In this document: one piece after another, positions 46,626 through 58,502 of the stretch
How the letters are laid out: every line of letters starts with the position of its first letter
How positions within the stretch are numbered: the first letter of the stretch is position 1
NCBI RefSeq assembly: GCF_040954645.1
Contig: NC_092813.1
Location: 19,412,235 to 19,476,234, forward strand
Direction: 5' to 3'
Source of the DNA: Diabrotica undecimpunctata
Taxonomy: Eukaryota; Arthropoda; Insecta; Coleoptera; Chrysomelidae
DNA: 64,000 bases
Notes under the pieces: model-generated
Seen by the model: only the letters and a program-made list of their open reading frames with translations
The model's database searches: none
What the model was told of the DNA's origin: nothing
Made by a program: the position numbers and the translations under genes

Positions 46626-47780
46626 TAACAGAAAATCTTCCCAAAACCGTTAAAAGAGCTTCTTCAATATAATATCTGTCGTTCATTCTTGCTTGTTGTC
46701 TTTTTTTGATTTAAGATTTTCATGTGAAAGTACCTATGGTAATAGATGTCTTCATTTCGTTTCACTTTTCTATGCTGCTACTAGTGTTTTCAACTATTTT
46801 CGCAGAATTCTTATTAAGCTTTGTTTTTACTTTTTTCATAAAGTTGTTTTCTTTCAGTAGATTGTGGGCCTCATTTTCGTGTAAATTATTTTGAATCGTA
46901 TGTTGATATTTACATCTAATAAACTATGATACGAGAAGACATCTTTTTTTTTTGTTGATAATATCAACATTATTTCCTTCTAGAGTATCACTGGGTGCTT
47001 TTAGTGTATAAAGCCTTCCTGGATGTAATTTTAAAAATGTATTCATTACAACCATATACGTGTCATGGCAAAATTGAATCACTCTTTCTCCTCTTTCGTT
47101 TCCTGTGATAAGATCATATATCTGCACAACATTCTCGACTGTCTTGTTCTATTTTAGCATTTAAACCGCTCAAGATAATATTTAGTTTTTTTTTCAGTTT
47201 TAGGGAATCTTCTGGAGTCAGATAGAAAGTTTCTATTTCTACTTCAGTAGATTGGATGTCAGTGCGTAGACTTCAATGATGTTTATATTAAAAGGGACTT
47301 GAGTTAATTTTCCATAAAAGATCTCTGACTGATAAGGGCGCCATTTCTATTTCTTGTTAAGTCATCTCTCGAATAAATGATATGGTCTTCATGTATAATT
47401 ATTACTCCAGAATTTAGCTTTCTAACTTGTATGCATTGCATAAAATGATTTGCTATCTTGTCTGCTTGGTAAATATTTCAAATGTTCCACTTATCGATCC
47501 TTTTCACTTTAGGGACATTTATTGGCTGACAAAGGGGTCTCGATGGAGCCTTATCATCCTCTCCCATTAAGGAGTGCCGGGGACTGATCGTCATTTCTTT
47601 TGGATTTTTGGCAACTGTGGTGTCCTGGAGATAACCTTATGGATCTCTGATGTGGTAGTCATCTCGTAGCTTTTAACAATTTAATGCAGTTAAAAAATGT
47701 AGTTCTTCTGTCTTTGGATTCAACTTGTCAGCTTGAGAGTAATGAAGTACCCTTTGACTGACGGTTCTTCTATCCGTAGC
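46626..47780 (-). pseudogene. RTE endonuclease fragment, degraded
   Basis: A likely start near 47663 (MTTTSEIHKVISRTPQLPKI) leads through shifts to VKRIDKWNI, VRKLNSGVIIIHEDHIIYSR, IETFYLTPEDSLKLKKKLNI and an open piece 46924-47127 (GNERGERVIQFCHDTYMVVM, HPGRLYTLKAPSDT). These are the APE endonuclease blocks of an RTE. The low-coordinate side (46626-46920) is not clearly readable. Confidence 0.6.
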
Positions 47781-48255
47781 TGTTTACGAACAAGTGAGGA
47801 AATAGTTATACCAATAATCGTTTGGTTACTATAGTTTGTAGTTGATGGAAATATAATAACCCTTCTGCCCTCAGAAACCTAATAGCCAGAAACCTAATAG
47901 CCATTCGGGGTCGGAAGAAACAAAAGTTAGCTAAAAGAGATTGACAGGAAAGACTAAAAACATTTTACTTAAGACAAGTTAAAAAAGAATAAAATGTGAA
48001 GACCCTTATGATCTGTAAGGTGCGTTTCATAAGCGTCTGAGTATTGATACACTTTGTGTTCCCGCTGATACCTCGGGGTGTGGACTACAGACTGTATGGC
48101 TCGTCCAGCATGCCATAGCATGGAGGGTGCAAGACATTTTACTATGTAGATACCTTAACTGCATGGCCTAACCTGACAGAATTACTCCTGATACCAACAA
48201 CAAGATCAGCAGTGCCATCACAGCATGGTAATACTATTTTTTGTAACGGCTTGGC
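47781..48255. other. Non-coding interval (probable RTE leader and flank)
   Basis: Contains a short tandem repeat AGAAACCTAATAGCC twice (47874-47905). More GC-rich at 48040-48240, with no frame. I see no gene. Confidence 0.4.
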
Positions 48256-48259
48256 AATT

Positions 48260-49745
48260 GAATTATAATTGTTGAAAATATGCTTTCTGACTAGTAATTG
48301 GTTTTACCGGTAATACGGTAAGTAATAAAGCATAAGTAATATAAACACCAATTATCGAGAATATAGATCACAATCGAGAGAATTCGGCCCTGATAGCGAT
48401 CAAATCTACCACGCTATCAGTTGTCCCGAAATATAGTCATTTTAAATGGTAAAAACAAATCATAATTTAATATTTTATACCTCTACGACAAATTTAAGTG
48501 CATTAGTTGGTGCTGATAATATTATCTCAAGTGAGTAGCACTTCTTTTCGTATTATTTTTGTAACAACAACGAAATAACCTTTAAATAATACGTACGTAA
48601 GGAGATAACAAAAATTCCAGTTGGGTCTTGACCAGTTTTTTGGACGGGCCACACAACCGGCTCAACTTCTGATCAAGAAAATTAATAAAATGACTTCATA
48701 CAATAATACTACACACAACTTCGCTAAACACAGTTACTCAGGTGTCGTAAATTATTTTAAACATCAAACAAAACAACAAGCAATAGTCATTTCCAGCAAT
48801 AAGGGTACAAAAATCCATGATTACGTCGTAGCTGTTAAATCACTAGTGGGTCAAATTAATGTACTTTCTGCCACCAAAATTGCTAACAATAATATATGCA
48901 TATAATTCTCTTTAAAAAACACTGTTGATGCTCTTTTTCATTCTTATAAATATATCGAAATAAATGGATGTCAAACCGAAGTAAGAAGATTAATTTCTTC
49001 AGCCATTTGTGAATTATAATTGTTGAAAATATGCTTTCTGACTAGTAATTGGTTTTACCAATTAAAGCATAAGTAATATAAACACCAATTATCGAGAATA
49101 TAGATCACAATCGAGAGAATTCGGCCCTGATAGCGATCAAATCTACCACGCTATCAGCTGTCCCGAAATATAGTCATTTTAAATGGTAAAAACAAATCAT
49201 AATTTAATATTTTATACCTCTACTACAAATTTAAGTGCATTAGTTAGTGCTGACAATATTACCTCAAGTAAGTAGCACTGCTTTTCGTATTATTTTTGTA
49301 ACAACAACGAAATAACCTTTAAATAATACGTACGTAAGGAGATAACAAAAATTCCAGTTGGGTCTTGACCAGTTTTTTGGACGGGCCACAGAACCGGCTC
49401 AACTTCTGATCAAGAAAATTAATAAAATGACTTCATACAATAATACTACACACAACTCCGCTAAACACAGTTACTCAGGTGTCGTAAATTATTTTTAACA
49501 TCGAACAAAACAACAAGCAATAGTCATTTCCAGCATTAAGGGTACAAAAATCCATGATTACGTCGTAGCTGCTAAATCACTAGTGGGTCAAATTAATGTA
49601 CTTTCTGCCACCAAAATTGCTAACAATAATATATGCATATAATTCTCTTTAAAAAACACTGTTGATGCTCTTTTTCATTCTTATAAATATATTGAAATAA
49701 ATGGATGTCAAGTCGAAGTAAGAAGATTAATTTCTTCAGCCCAGA
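48260..49745 (+). repeat. Tandem duplication (~740-750 bp) of the I-type LINE 5' end
   Basis: Copy 2 (49011-49745) repeats copy 1 (48260-49010) with few differences; copy 1 has an extra ~14 bp near 48311. Each copy includes a 9-bp hairpin CTGATAGCG/CGCTATCAG (48390-48398/48412-48420; 49127-49135/49149-49157) enclosed by ATTCGG/CCGAAAT, and the ORF1 start codon (48690, 49427). Confidence 0.88.
48690..48905 (+). pseudogene. I-type LINE ORF1 start, first copy
   Basis: MTSYNNTTHNFAKHSYSGVV, KQQAIVISSNKGTKIHDYVV and GQINVLSATKIANNNICI match the N-terminal part of I-element ORF1. A TAA at 48903 ends it. Related to ORF1 of the copy at 28 kb (NLKLFDYVKAVGD). Confidence 0.6.
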
Positions 49746-50700
49746 GACTTCTGGGCTGAAGAAATCTAATAGCATATCTAATGCATGTCCTACAATCCCG
49801 ATCGAAATAATTGAACAAGAATTACAAAAAATTAGTATTCACACTGTATTCAAAATGACTTTTCTTTAAGTTGGTATGTCTGAAAGTGAGTACAGTCATG
49901 TTCTGAGCTTTAGAAGGTAATCATTTATTACACCCCTGGAAAATATGTCTATTCCTGACTCTTTTGCCATAACTCATGATAATACTTTCTACTGGCTATT
50001 TCTCTTCATATACGGATTCAGTTACTCCACATGTAAAAAACATTGGTCATACTAATTTAACTACCCTCTTAGATTCAACCCAAACCACATCATTATTATC
50101 TAAACCTCATAAACCTAATGATACCCCTTCAACTCCCCTCTCAGTTTCAACTCAAACCACATCGTCGTTATCTAAACATAATGAACCTAATGATAAAATA
50201 TATCAATCTACGGAAACCGACCTTATCCAAAACATATCTAAAGATAATCCAAACACTTCGTCTTCTTCTTCCAAAACAACATCACCAGCTGTAAATAACA
50301 CTGAAAATAATACTTAAATCGACCTCATCCAAACCATGTCTAAAGATAATCCAAATACTTCGTCTTCTTCTTACAAAACAACAGCACCAGCTGTAAATAA
50401 CACTGAAAATACTACGACACTAGAAACAATCATAACCATAAATAATGCAGTCAACTCTTAACAGCTCAAAAGACATAACATATCGTCTCCTGAAATTAAC
50501 GAAGGAAACCCAAAAACCGACTCATCCGTTTTTAATACTCCTAAACATAATAAACCAAAAAGGAAACCCAAAACCTCTTCCAAAACCCCCCGCGAGGATG
50601 TCATTCACTCCCTAGAATCCATCAAAAACAAAATCGAAAATAGATCACCTCCATTTATACTAAATTTAATGAAATATGTGATTTTATGGAAAATGTTTTA
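49427..50700 (+). pseudogene. I-type LINE ORF1, second copy and remainder
   Basis: The start is as in the first copy but has a frame-breaking TAA near 49497. After the duplication, GMSESEYSHVLSFRR (~49880) and a Thr/Ser/Pro-rich open stretch 49976-50317 (DSTQTTSLLSKPHKPNDTPS) are legible. The Ser-rich segment is itself repeated (DNPNTSSSS at 50250 and 50350). The zinc knuckle is reduced to a CKKHW-like remnant near 50040. Confidence 0.6.
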
Positions 50701-50749
50701 AACTCTCATAACCCTGAATTAACTTCTAAAGATTACTCCAATGAACCAG

Positions 50750-51491
50750 AGAAACTAATCCAGATCTAGAGCTTTTAATCCTGTGTCTTCAAGAAACTTA
50801 CTTCAAACAAAATCAGTTTAAAAAATTTTCAATGTTTTAAAAAAAATCGAATAGCTCAACAAGCTGGTGGTGGAGGAGCTATTTTCACCAGAGCTGATTT
50901 GGAAACTAAACCGATGGCACTAAGTACTAATCTTGAAGCTGTAGCTGTCTCTATTAGCTATCATAAAAAGGTTAACATAACATTTATTTACCACACAATA
51001 GTAATCTACATATGCACGAATTAAATAACCTTATAGACACAATTACACATCTTAAATTAATTTTAGGAGACATGAACTGCCACCATCCGTTATGAGGAAG
51101 TCACATGAAAGAAACTAATAAATACGGTAACTTATTGAAGAACCTAATTAATTGTTCTGATTTATTGTTACTTAATACAGGGAATCCAAATAGATTTATT
51201 TCTTATAACGGTTCATTTTCTGTCACTGATATATCCTTATGCAATCAATCACTCTCAACTACATTGTCATGGAATACTTTGAACTTATTATATAATAGTG
51301 ACCACTTTCCAATTTCTATAACATCAGATCACATTCATTCCCTTGATTTCCCAATATATCAGTCCTGGAAATTAAAAAATACAAATTGGGTATCCTATCA
51401 GTCCTATATCAATAATAAACTTGAAAACTTTCATTTAAGCAATAATATAAACTATGATATCACCTCTTTAAATAATATTATCATTGTTTAA
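50750..51491 (+). pseudogene. I-type LINE ORF2 endonuclease remnant
   Basis: QAGGGGAIFTRADLETKPMA and LEAVAVSI, then after shifts LGDMNCHHPL and the open frame 51105-51491: LLLLNTGNPNRFISYNGSFS, VTDISLCNQSL and YNSDHFPISI. The GDxNxHxP and SDHxPI blocks are the C-terminal half of an APE endonuclease. Reading ends at 51491, where unrelated sequence begins. Confidence 0.65.
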
Positions 51492-52505
51492 ATAGGACTA
51501 ATTAGACAATCCTTATAGAACAAACGTTTGATTTTCAATCTGCCGTCATGTGGCGGCCTCTAGTCATTAATTTTAAAAACTATTAACAGAAACTTAATTC
51601 TCTGCAGTATTATTCTACTCGAGTATATTTTTAGCTGTCTGATAACTAATGCAAACATGTACACGGATGCCAGATTGTGAAGAAAATATAAGACTTAAAT
51701 AAAATGCTTATTGTTATTATCGTTGTATGCGTCTTGTGAAAGATGACTTAACTATTTCGAACGAATATTTCAAATTATTTTTATACTTTGAGAGTTGCTA
51801 AATCTAAATCGGTCAGTAATCTATTTAAATGAAGTAGGTAAATGATGCCTTTTTTTAATTTATATTAGTTTACCAGATATTTAATTTGGTTATATGATTT
51901 GTTAGAAAAGAATTAAATATTTAATTGAAATAGACTCGATTGCTATCGTCTTAGAACACTCATGCGGAGGTTTATTTTTTAGTCAAGACTTAATTAAGTT
52001 TTATCATTGTTTAAAAAAGAAAATCTGTTTAAACAATGATTTTACGTATGTTTTGAGAAAATTTAATTTTCAATCTTTTAATCTTTAAAATGACGTTTGA
52101 AATTATAGTAAATTTATAGGTATGGTTTTTTGATAATGGTTTTGAAACAAATAAACCGATCGATATGCCACAACAAGAGGCATGACTGATTTGGGGACAA
52201 ATTAATCTATGTGTTGGGATAAAATGAATAATAATTAACAAAACTTTAATACATAGTACCCTTTATTTTATTTATTTATGTATTTTATAATATACACACC
52301 ATTTTTGTATTTCTGTTTACACATCTGAGCTGTTTATTATTGAAATAATTTTAAATTACAAAGTGCCAGATATTGCAAAAATTAAATTCGTATTATTTTA
52401 ATAGTTATATAACACTTATCAAAATTCTAATATCTACACATAAACAATATTAACAAAATAATAACTCAAGGTAAAAAAACAAAACAAAATTGTTTACATC
52501 AATAG

Positions 52506-52593
<88 letters not shown>

Positions 52594-52600
52594 TGATTGT
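51492..52600. other. Unassigned insertion or replacement in the LINE, with a (TA)n tract
   Basis: It holds no legible coding. It contains an inverted repeat ATCATTGTTTAAA/TTTAAACAATGAT (52003-52015/52028-52040) and a (TA)n microsatellite (52506-52590). RT sequence that should lie here is absent. Confidence 0.45.
52506..52590. repeat. (TA)n microsatellite
   Basis: About 85 bp of alternating T and A with two interruptions (TTAATATATATG). Confidence 0.95.
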
Positions 52601-53517
52601 AACATTGTTTTCATGAACTAAAATAAGCAATGTACGAGTTGGATATATGTATGAACCAGCAATACTAATTTAAAAATATTGGATCGTGTACAATACAGAT
52701 ACTTAAGAATATGTTTAACTACAATGGTATCAACTCTTACAAACGTTATGCTAGCAAAGTTTAATGAAATCCCATTAGAATTACATAGACAACTATGAGC
52801 ACAGAAATACTGTATAAAGATGAGAAACACTGAGTCAGTCCTTTTAACAAATCTGGCATTATTAAAAATTAAAAACTTAACTAATACATATTGGAAAATA
52901 AAAAATTCACCCCCACTTACAGATGTATTTATTGAAACCATGAGTTATACAAAATTATACAAAAATAAATTACTACGAATTTATAAATTTCCGTACAAAA
53001 ATTTGATAAAAAAACCAAGAATCATAAATTCTAATTATACAGAATCAAATCAATTAAAAAATACTTTAATCTATACTGAGTGACTTGGTGGATTACACAG
53101 TAATTTACACAGACGGTTCTAAAAATCAAATAGGAGTAGGATGTACTACGTAGGTGCAAAATTCCCACCAATACAATAATTACAAATGATCTAGTGTTAG
53201 TAGCTAGCATCTTTACAGCTGAACTTATAGCCATTGAAAAACTCTGCAATATATGTAATTAAAAACACAGATTTTAGTTCATACCAATCTAGAACTTTGT
53301 GTAGTATAAAAAATAATCTAAAGTGGAAGTGGTATTCATATGGCGATAAGGACATGCCGGTATAATAGGTAATGATATAGTAGACTGATTGGCTACAGAT
53401 GGAATAACAAAGGGTGAGATCCTAACTCAGATTTTATCGAATGATGCAATAAATGATTTTAAAAATAGAATATATAAAATATGGGAAGAACAATGGAACA
53501 ATATTTCAAGCATGTAA
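52601..53517 (+). pseudogene. I-type LINE ORF2 C-terminal part (post-RT and RNase H)
   Basis: MRNTESVLLTNLALLKIKNL and an open frame to 53083, then VIYTDGSKNQIGVGC (RNase H first Asp, ~53095), GIIGNDIVD near 53375 and IYKIWEEQWNN at 53470-53500, the usual segment after RNase H. Several stops. Confidence 0.62.
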
Positions 53518-53519
53518 AA

Positions 53520-54759
53520 AAATTTGAAACAGTGAAGGCAAAAACTGAGGACTTTTCTCGTCTAGAAATATTGTGAGGTAGTAGGGCTGGAGGGATATCC
53601 TGCTTGTTTTTTCGAAGTGTTCCACATAATGTTATTTGTCGATCTAGGAGTTGTTTTGCTAACGGAACACTGGTAAAGAAATTATCAGTAGTGATGCCAT
53701 AACCAGTTTTTAGAAATGAGACCAAATCAAGTACTACTCTTTTGCCCTGGTCTTTTTCTGGTTTGTTACCATCTTTTCCGGTATAAATCTGAAGGTTAGC
53801 AGCATAGGTGATTGTTGCATCAACTGGAGCCCATATTTTGATGCCATACTTGGCTGGTTTTGATTTAATGTAGACTCTAAATGGACACTTACCTCTAAAA
53901 CTTACAAGTTGTTTATCAACAGTTAGATGAGAGTGGCACTTAAAACTTTCTTTACAGTTTTCTACAAACTTTGAAAACACTTCCCTAAAAGCTGCTAGTT
54001 TGTCAGAACTTCTACGTTCTTCTCTAGTGTTCAAATCATCGAATCGCATAAGTGAAATTAAATCTAGAAATCGGTCGCGTGACATGGCAGCCGGAAAAAT
54101 AGATCGACTGTACAAAGGGTTTCGACACCACAAAAAGTGCACTGGTTCCCTATTGGCTTTTAGCGCACCCGCCGTAATCAAGAGTCCCAAGACCGCATAA
54201 ATTTCCACTGAATCAGTGGGCAACCAGGTTCTTGTTTTATTAGGATTTTTCCCATTCCAATCCTGAAAGTATTTCTCCGCTCTCTGGTTTGTACATTTGA
54301 CGATGATCTCTACAATTTTCTCATCTACAAATAATTTGAAGCAATCACTAATTTTAGCGACATTTTTAGATTTTTCTGTAAGCCCTGGTTTTTCGAAGCA
54401 AGTTTTTTGTGCGACATCTAGTTTGTCGTAAAGGACGATTTTTCCAAACTGTACCATTTTTGGAAATAAATGTGGAATCTACTGCCCCCAAAACTGGTTT
54501 ATCAGAATCATTACTGTCGATCTCAGATGGCTAAAATATAATAAACTCAAGATAGAAATATCGTACATAAAACAAAAATAAAAATTACCTGCAGAATTTC
54601 AGGCTCATATTCCGCTACTTGTAAATTATCATCTAATTCTTAATCATCTGATAAACTATCTCTTTCAGAAAGGTAATCATCATCACTTTCCTCTAACCAT
54701 TGCACTGCAGTTTCACGATCCTGTTCTTTCCGAAGGTCTAACTTTATTTTTTTCGACAT
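53520..54759 (-). pseudogene. piggyBac transposase, C-terminally truncated
   Basis: Exon 1 starts at 54759 (MSKKIKLDLRKEQDRETAVQ), has one stop (near 54641) and ends CTGCAG|GTAATT. A ~60-bp intron ends TTTTAG, and exon 2 continues PSEIDSNDSDKPVLGAVDST. A one-base shift near 54385 joins the open frame. The body reads LTVDKQLVSFRGKCPFRVYI (first catalytic Asp; the usual DEQ is DKQ), YGIKIWAPVDA and ITTDNFFTSVPLAKQLLDRQ (second Asp). It ends near KSSVFAFT at ~53530, before the third Asp and the Cys-rich domain. The frame after that is LINE sequence read backwards. Confidence 0.85.
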
Positions 54760-55190
54760 ATTGGTAAATCGTGTAATCACAAATGGATAAACTAAAACGG
54801 TATGTTAGCACTAAGTCATCCACAGAACTGATTTGTGTGTTATTGCAAACAACAGGTTGGTGCCGTGCGCAAAACGTCTGGTTTAGTCAGTGGCGTCGAC
54901 CGCAATGAACTGTACCGCGGTTGACGGAGGGGGTACAACTTGTACCCCAAGCACAGTGCTGCACTTTTCATAGGTAAAAATATGTCAAATTGAAAACAAA
55001 TGGTTGAATATGCTTTTACACATCCCAATGAAGAAGTAACTAGAACAGTTAAACAAAATTCCAACATTTTTAAAGTGCAATATTAAGTGTTATTTAAAAA
55101 ATAATAAGTCATTCACGGGCGTACAGTTAAAAACAAAAGTTTTCAGTGTTCTATTGCTTGATTATTATTATCTGGTATTCTGAAAATGTT
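54760..55190. other. Non-coding flank of the piggyBac with a CpG-rich palindrome
   Basis: 54840-54960 is markedly more GC-rich than its surroundings and contains a perfect 19-bp palindrome GGGGTACAACTTGTACCCC (54930-54948). It could belong to the piggyBac 5' end. I cannot define a TTAA-flanked terminus. Confidence 0.4.
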
Positions 55191-55194
55191 GACA

Positions 55195-55440
55195 TTTTTT
55201 CCTGGTCTGATCTTCCTCAACTACGTCATCTTTCTTAATTGGTGGGTTGTATTTTTCAGGTCTCTTGTAGTGTTTTTGTTGCTATCCATAGTGAATGATC
55301 TTCTTTAGACAATGTACTAATGTAGTGTTCAAATGTGGCATTGCGTGTATCATGTAGCGCTGATCTTAATTGTCTGATTATCTACCTCTTGCTCTTCATT
55401 TTTCGACTATTAGTTGTATAATATAAATCGGAGTGTTATT
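55195..55440 (-). pseudogene. Jockey-type LINE scrap (connector before the RT)
   Basis: Minus reading gives RSALHDTRNATFEHYISTLS, KEDHSLWIATKTLQE and DQEKMSTFSEY, the segment between endonuclease and RT in Jockey-type ORF2 (YI..LS..D.SLW.ATK). No further RT sequence adjoins. Confidence 0.6.
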
Positions 55441-56321
55441 TGTGTTTTCTTGATTTGGAATTGTTAATCGTGTAGCTCCATATGAAATAGTAGAAGATGA
55501 AAACGGCAGCATATTCATCCATAAAAAAAGGAAACGCGATAAAGATATCTGAAAAAACTGTTATATGTTATAAGAGATGAAATAGTCCGAAATTACCAAA
55601 ATAGGTGAACAGGGCACTATAAAGTAGTAGAATTAGCTATGAAACAGATTGAATGGGAAAAAGAAGTAAGCTTAGACCAAAAACCAGCAGGAATTATTCA
55701 ACTGAGGAAAAAAATTAAATGGATAACAATATTCACTCCATTTACAGAAAAGGCGTTGACCTGCAAAAATTTTAAGAACTTCTTTAATAGCCTCCAGTCA
55801 ACAATTTCCTAATCATGTTTAAAAAACGTACGGAATGCACTGTATATACTAACCCAAGTCGTCAACATACTTGTTGTTGCAGTTATGTATTACGATCAAC
55901 TTAAAGGTTATGCACGACTCCTCTTGTATAGGTAAACAGGCATGCACATGCGGGAAAAAAAAGATTTGTCATACCGTTACATTATATCACATTTAAACGT
56001 TGAATATTTTATGGTCCCCTTTGGGTTATAAAACGAATGATCGACTTTTTCTCGCACAGATCCCTCCTATGTAACTTTACAAAGCTAGTCGTTTGTTGGG
56101 TATTAAAGAACCGTCTATGGCTATCATATAATTTTACGCTAATATTTCACGTTCTGCGACGCATTCCACGTTTGACACACTGTCTTGTTTAGTTTTCTGT
56201 CATTATATTTGTTAAATCCTATCTCATTCTCGTCACAGCGTCAAGGTGCAGTAAATGTGTGCACTGAACGGGAGGCATATGTCTAACAGTGAACGTTGGA
56301 GATTTTTCGAGTTTATCATAT
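55441..56321. other. Gene-free interval
   Basis: No legible coding in six frames and no repeat pair seen. Confidence 0.4.
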
Positions 56322-56757
56322 CTTCTTCTTTGAGTGCCTCTCCTATCGGAGATTGGATATCATTAGGGCGATTCTAATTTTATTTACTGCTGTTTTGAAT
56401 AATTCGTTAGTGGTACAGCCAAACCACTCTCTTAAATTTCTCATGCAGAACATTTTTCTACGGCCTGGATTTGTGCGTCCTTGGATTTTTCCTTGCATTA
56501 TATTTTGTAGAAATGTGTACTTTTGTCCTCTCATTAGGAGGCCAAACTATTCAAGTTTTCTCTTTTTTATATTCAGTATAACTTCTGGATCGTTATTTAT
56601 TCTGCGTATTACCTCTTCATTTGTAATTTTATCCACCCAACTTATTTTTAGTATACAGCGGTAGCACCACATCTCAAAGCTTTCAAGATTTTTAACATTC
56701 TTCTGTTTAAGCGTCCATGCCTCAACAACCGTAAAGCAAAGTACAGAATACATACTA
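56322..56757 (-). pseudogene. RTE 3'-end fragment (element E)
   Basis: The (GAA) tail is at 56322-56330. Two open pieces in different frames: 56547-56753 (EAWTLKQKNVKNLESFEMWC, YRCILKISWVDKITNEEVIR) and 56343-56534 (MRGQKYTFLQNIMQGKIQGR, MRNLREWFGCTTNELFKTAV, ending MISNLR). One frameshift between them near 56540. 5'-truncated before the RT. Confidence 0.8.
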
Positions 56758-56814
56758 AGTAGTTAACTAAAAGTGGACGTATGTCTATATAGTAATACAC
56801 CATCGTATTATCTC

Positions 56815-57655
56815 CGTTAAAGCGTGTTGATGTATTTGATTTCTACGTCGTAGTATTCTATTGGTTAAATGGTACCATTTGAGGTACTGTACGTCACGAT
56901 TGGAATAATAGGATCGAAGATACATAACTAAGGCCCTTTTGACAAGCTGATGTATTTTATTTTTCTATCTTATTGTATTTGATTGGTTAAATCCTATTAT
57001 TTGAGGTACTGTACGTCACGATTGGGCTACTAAAAACGAAGATACGTAACTAAGGCTCTTTTGACGTGACGCTGTATTTAATTTCTGTGTCATTGTATTC
57101 TATTGGTTAAGTGCTATCATTTGAGGTATCGTACGTCACGATTGGACCAATAGGGCCAAAGATACATAACTAAGGCCATTTTGACATGCTACTCCATTTA
57201 ATTTTTATACCCCATTGTATTTTATTTGTTAAATCCTTTCATTTGAGGTACAGCACGTCATGATTGGACTAATAGAACTAAAGATACACAACTAAGGCCC
57301 TTTTGACAGTGTTCTGCATTTGAATTTTCTATCCCATTGTATTATTTATGTTAAATCCTATCATTAGAGGTACTATACGTCACGATTGGACTAATAGGAC
57401 CGAAGATACGTGACTACGGCCCTTTGGACATGTTGCTGTATTTAATTTTTTTATTTCATTGTTTTCAATTGGTTAAATCCTGTCATTTGAGATACTGTAC
57501 GTCACGATTGGACTTATAGAAACGAAGATATATAATTAATGCCTTTTTGACATTTTGCTATATTTGATTTTTCTGTCTTATTGTATTTTATTGGTTAAAT
57601 CCTATCATTTGAGGGAATGTACGTCGCGACTGGACCAATAAGAGCGAAGATACAA
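56815..57655. repeat. Minisatellite, ~122-bp unit, seven copies
   Basis: The core TACGTCACGATTGG (or a close variant) recurs at 56889, 57010, 57131, 57253, 57375, 57498 and 57621, a period of 121-123 bp. Each unit also holds ATTGGTTAAATCCTATCATT and AACTAAGGCCCTTTTGACA. Units differ at many positions but keep the core. No open frame. Confidence 0.9.
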
Positions 57656-58146
57656 TAGGTAGTTGCAATATATCATAACCCGTTACTTTTAACCAAATAT
57701 GATGCCAGAATGATTTGTGGTGAAAAAAAATATATATACTCTTAAATTTACTATTTCGTTGTGGGTAATATTATATTCAACAGCGATGCCAAATTTCTGA
57801 TGCTAAAATGATTGATAATGAAAGTTGGATATACATTTTCATGTATATAATGGCAGCGATTAAACGGTAAAACCCTGAACTAAATATATATAATATTTTC
57901 ACTGTACCATCATTTTAGACTCAAACATTTTCTGGAATAAACTTATATAACTCAGTAAGGGATAAAAAGAGAAAGCGGATATTTTAAAATACCAACACGG
58001 TATCAAAACTCTAATCAATGAGATGGTTAAAATTCTTGTAACAAGTACTGGAAATCAGTTATTAAGATCTTGTAAAGTAGCGTCGATATACAGATGCTAC
58101 TTTGCAAGACGATGCTAAATTGATGGTAAAAGCATAATGTATCGAT
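57656..58146. other. Gene-free interval
   Basis: AT-rich, nothing recognised. Confidence 0.4.
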
Positions 58147-58147
58147 G

Positions 58148-58241
<94 letters not shown>
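58147..58241. repeat. (TA)n microsatellite
   Basis: About 88 bp of uninterrupted TA preceded by GATG. The minus frame 58027-58275 is an artefact of it. Confidence 0.95.
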
Positions 58242-58244
<3 letters not shown>

Positions 58245-58502
58245 TAAATTGGAAGCTCAAAAGCAAGGAAGGCATGGAAAATGTTGAGGATTACATATAA
58301 TACCCATGAAAGGGGAAAGATAGGGACATAGGGACGAATGGGTATTATTGTTTATTATATGGGACTCGTTTGGAATTCTTTCCCCAGGTAGCTGTAGCCT
58401 CCTCCGTGGTTATTGTTGGTTGTTACCCTGGAAATCACCAGGGTCTCCTAACTCTAATGCTACAAATTGGTCGCATTGTTCCTGTAGTAATCCTTTCCTA
58501 AA

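Larger units (their letters stand above)
48256..53517 (+). mobile_element. I-type LINE, broken copy 2, with duplicated 5' region
   Basis: The 5' leader plus start of ORF1 occurs twice in tandem (48260-49010 and 49011-49745). ORF1, ORF2 endonuclease and RNase H follow in order, but the RT is missing, with 51492-~52600 replaced by non-LINE sequence. The 3' end is cut by the piggyBac fragment at about 53520. Confidence 0.7.

Noticed and set aside
47990..48240. GC-richer stretch considered as tRNA or snRNA
   Set aside because: No cloverleaf, B-box or conserved snRNA wording found.
56815..57655. Regular repeats considered as a CRISPR array
   Set aside because: The 122-bp unit is repeated as a whole with drift; there are no unique spacers and the genome is eukaryotic.
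58027..58275. Minus-strand frame rich in Tyr-Ile
   Set aside because: It is the translation of the (TA)n microsatellite.
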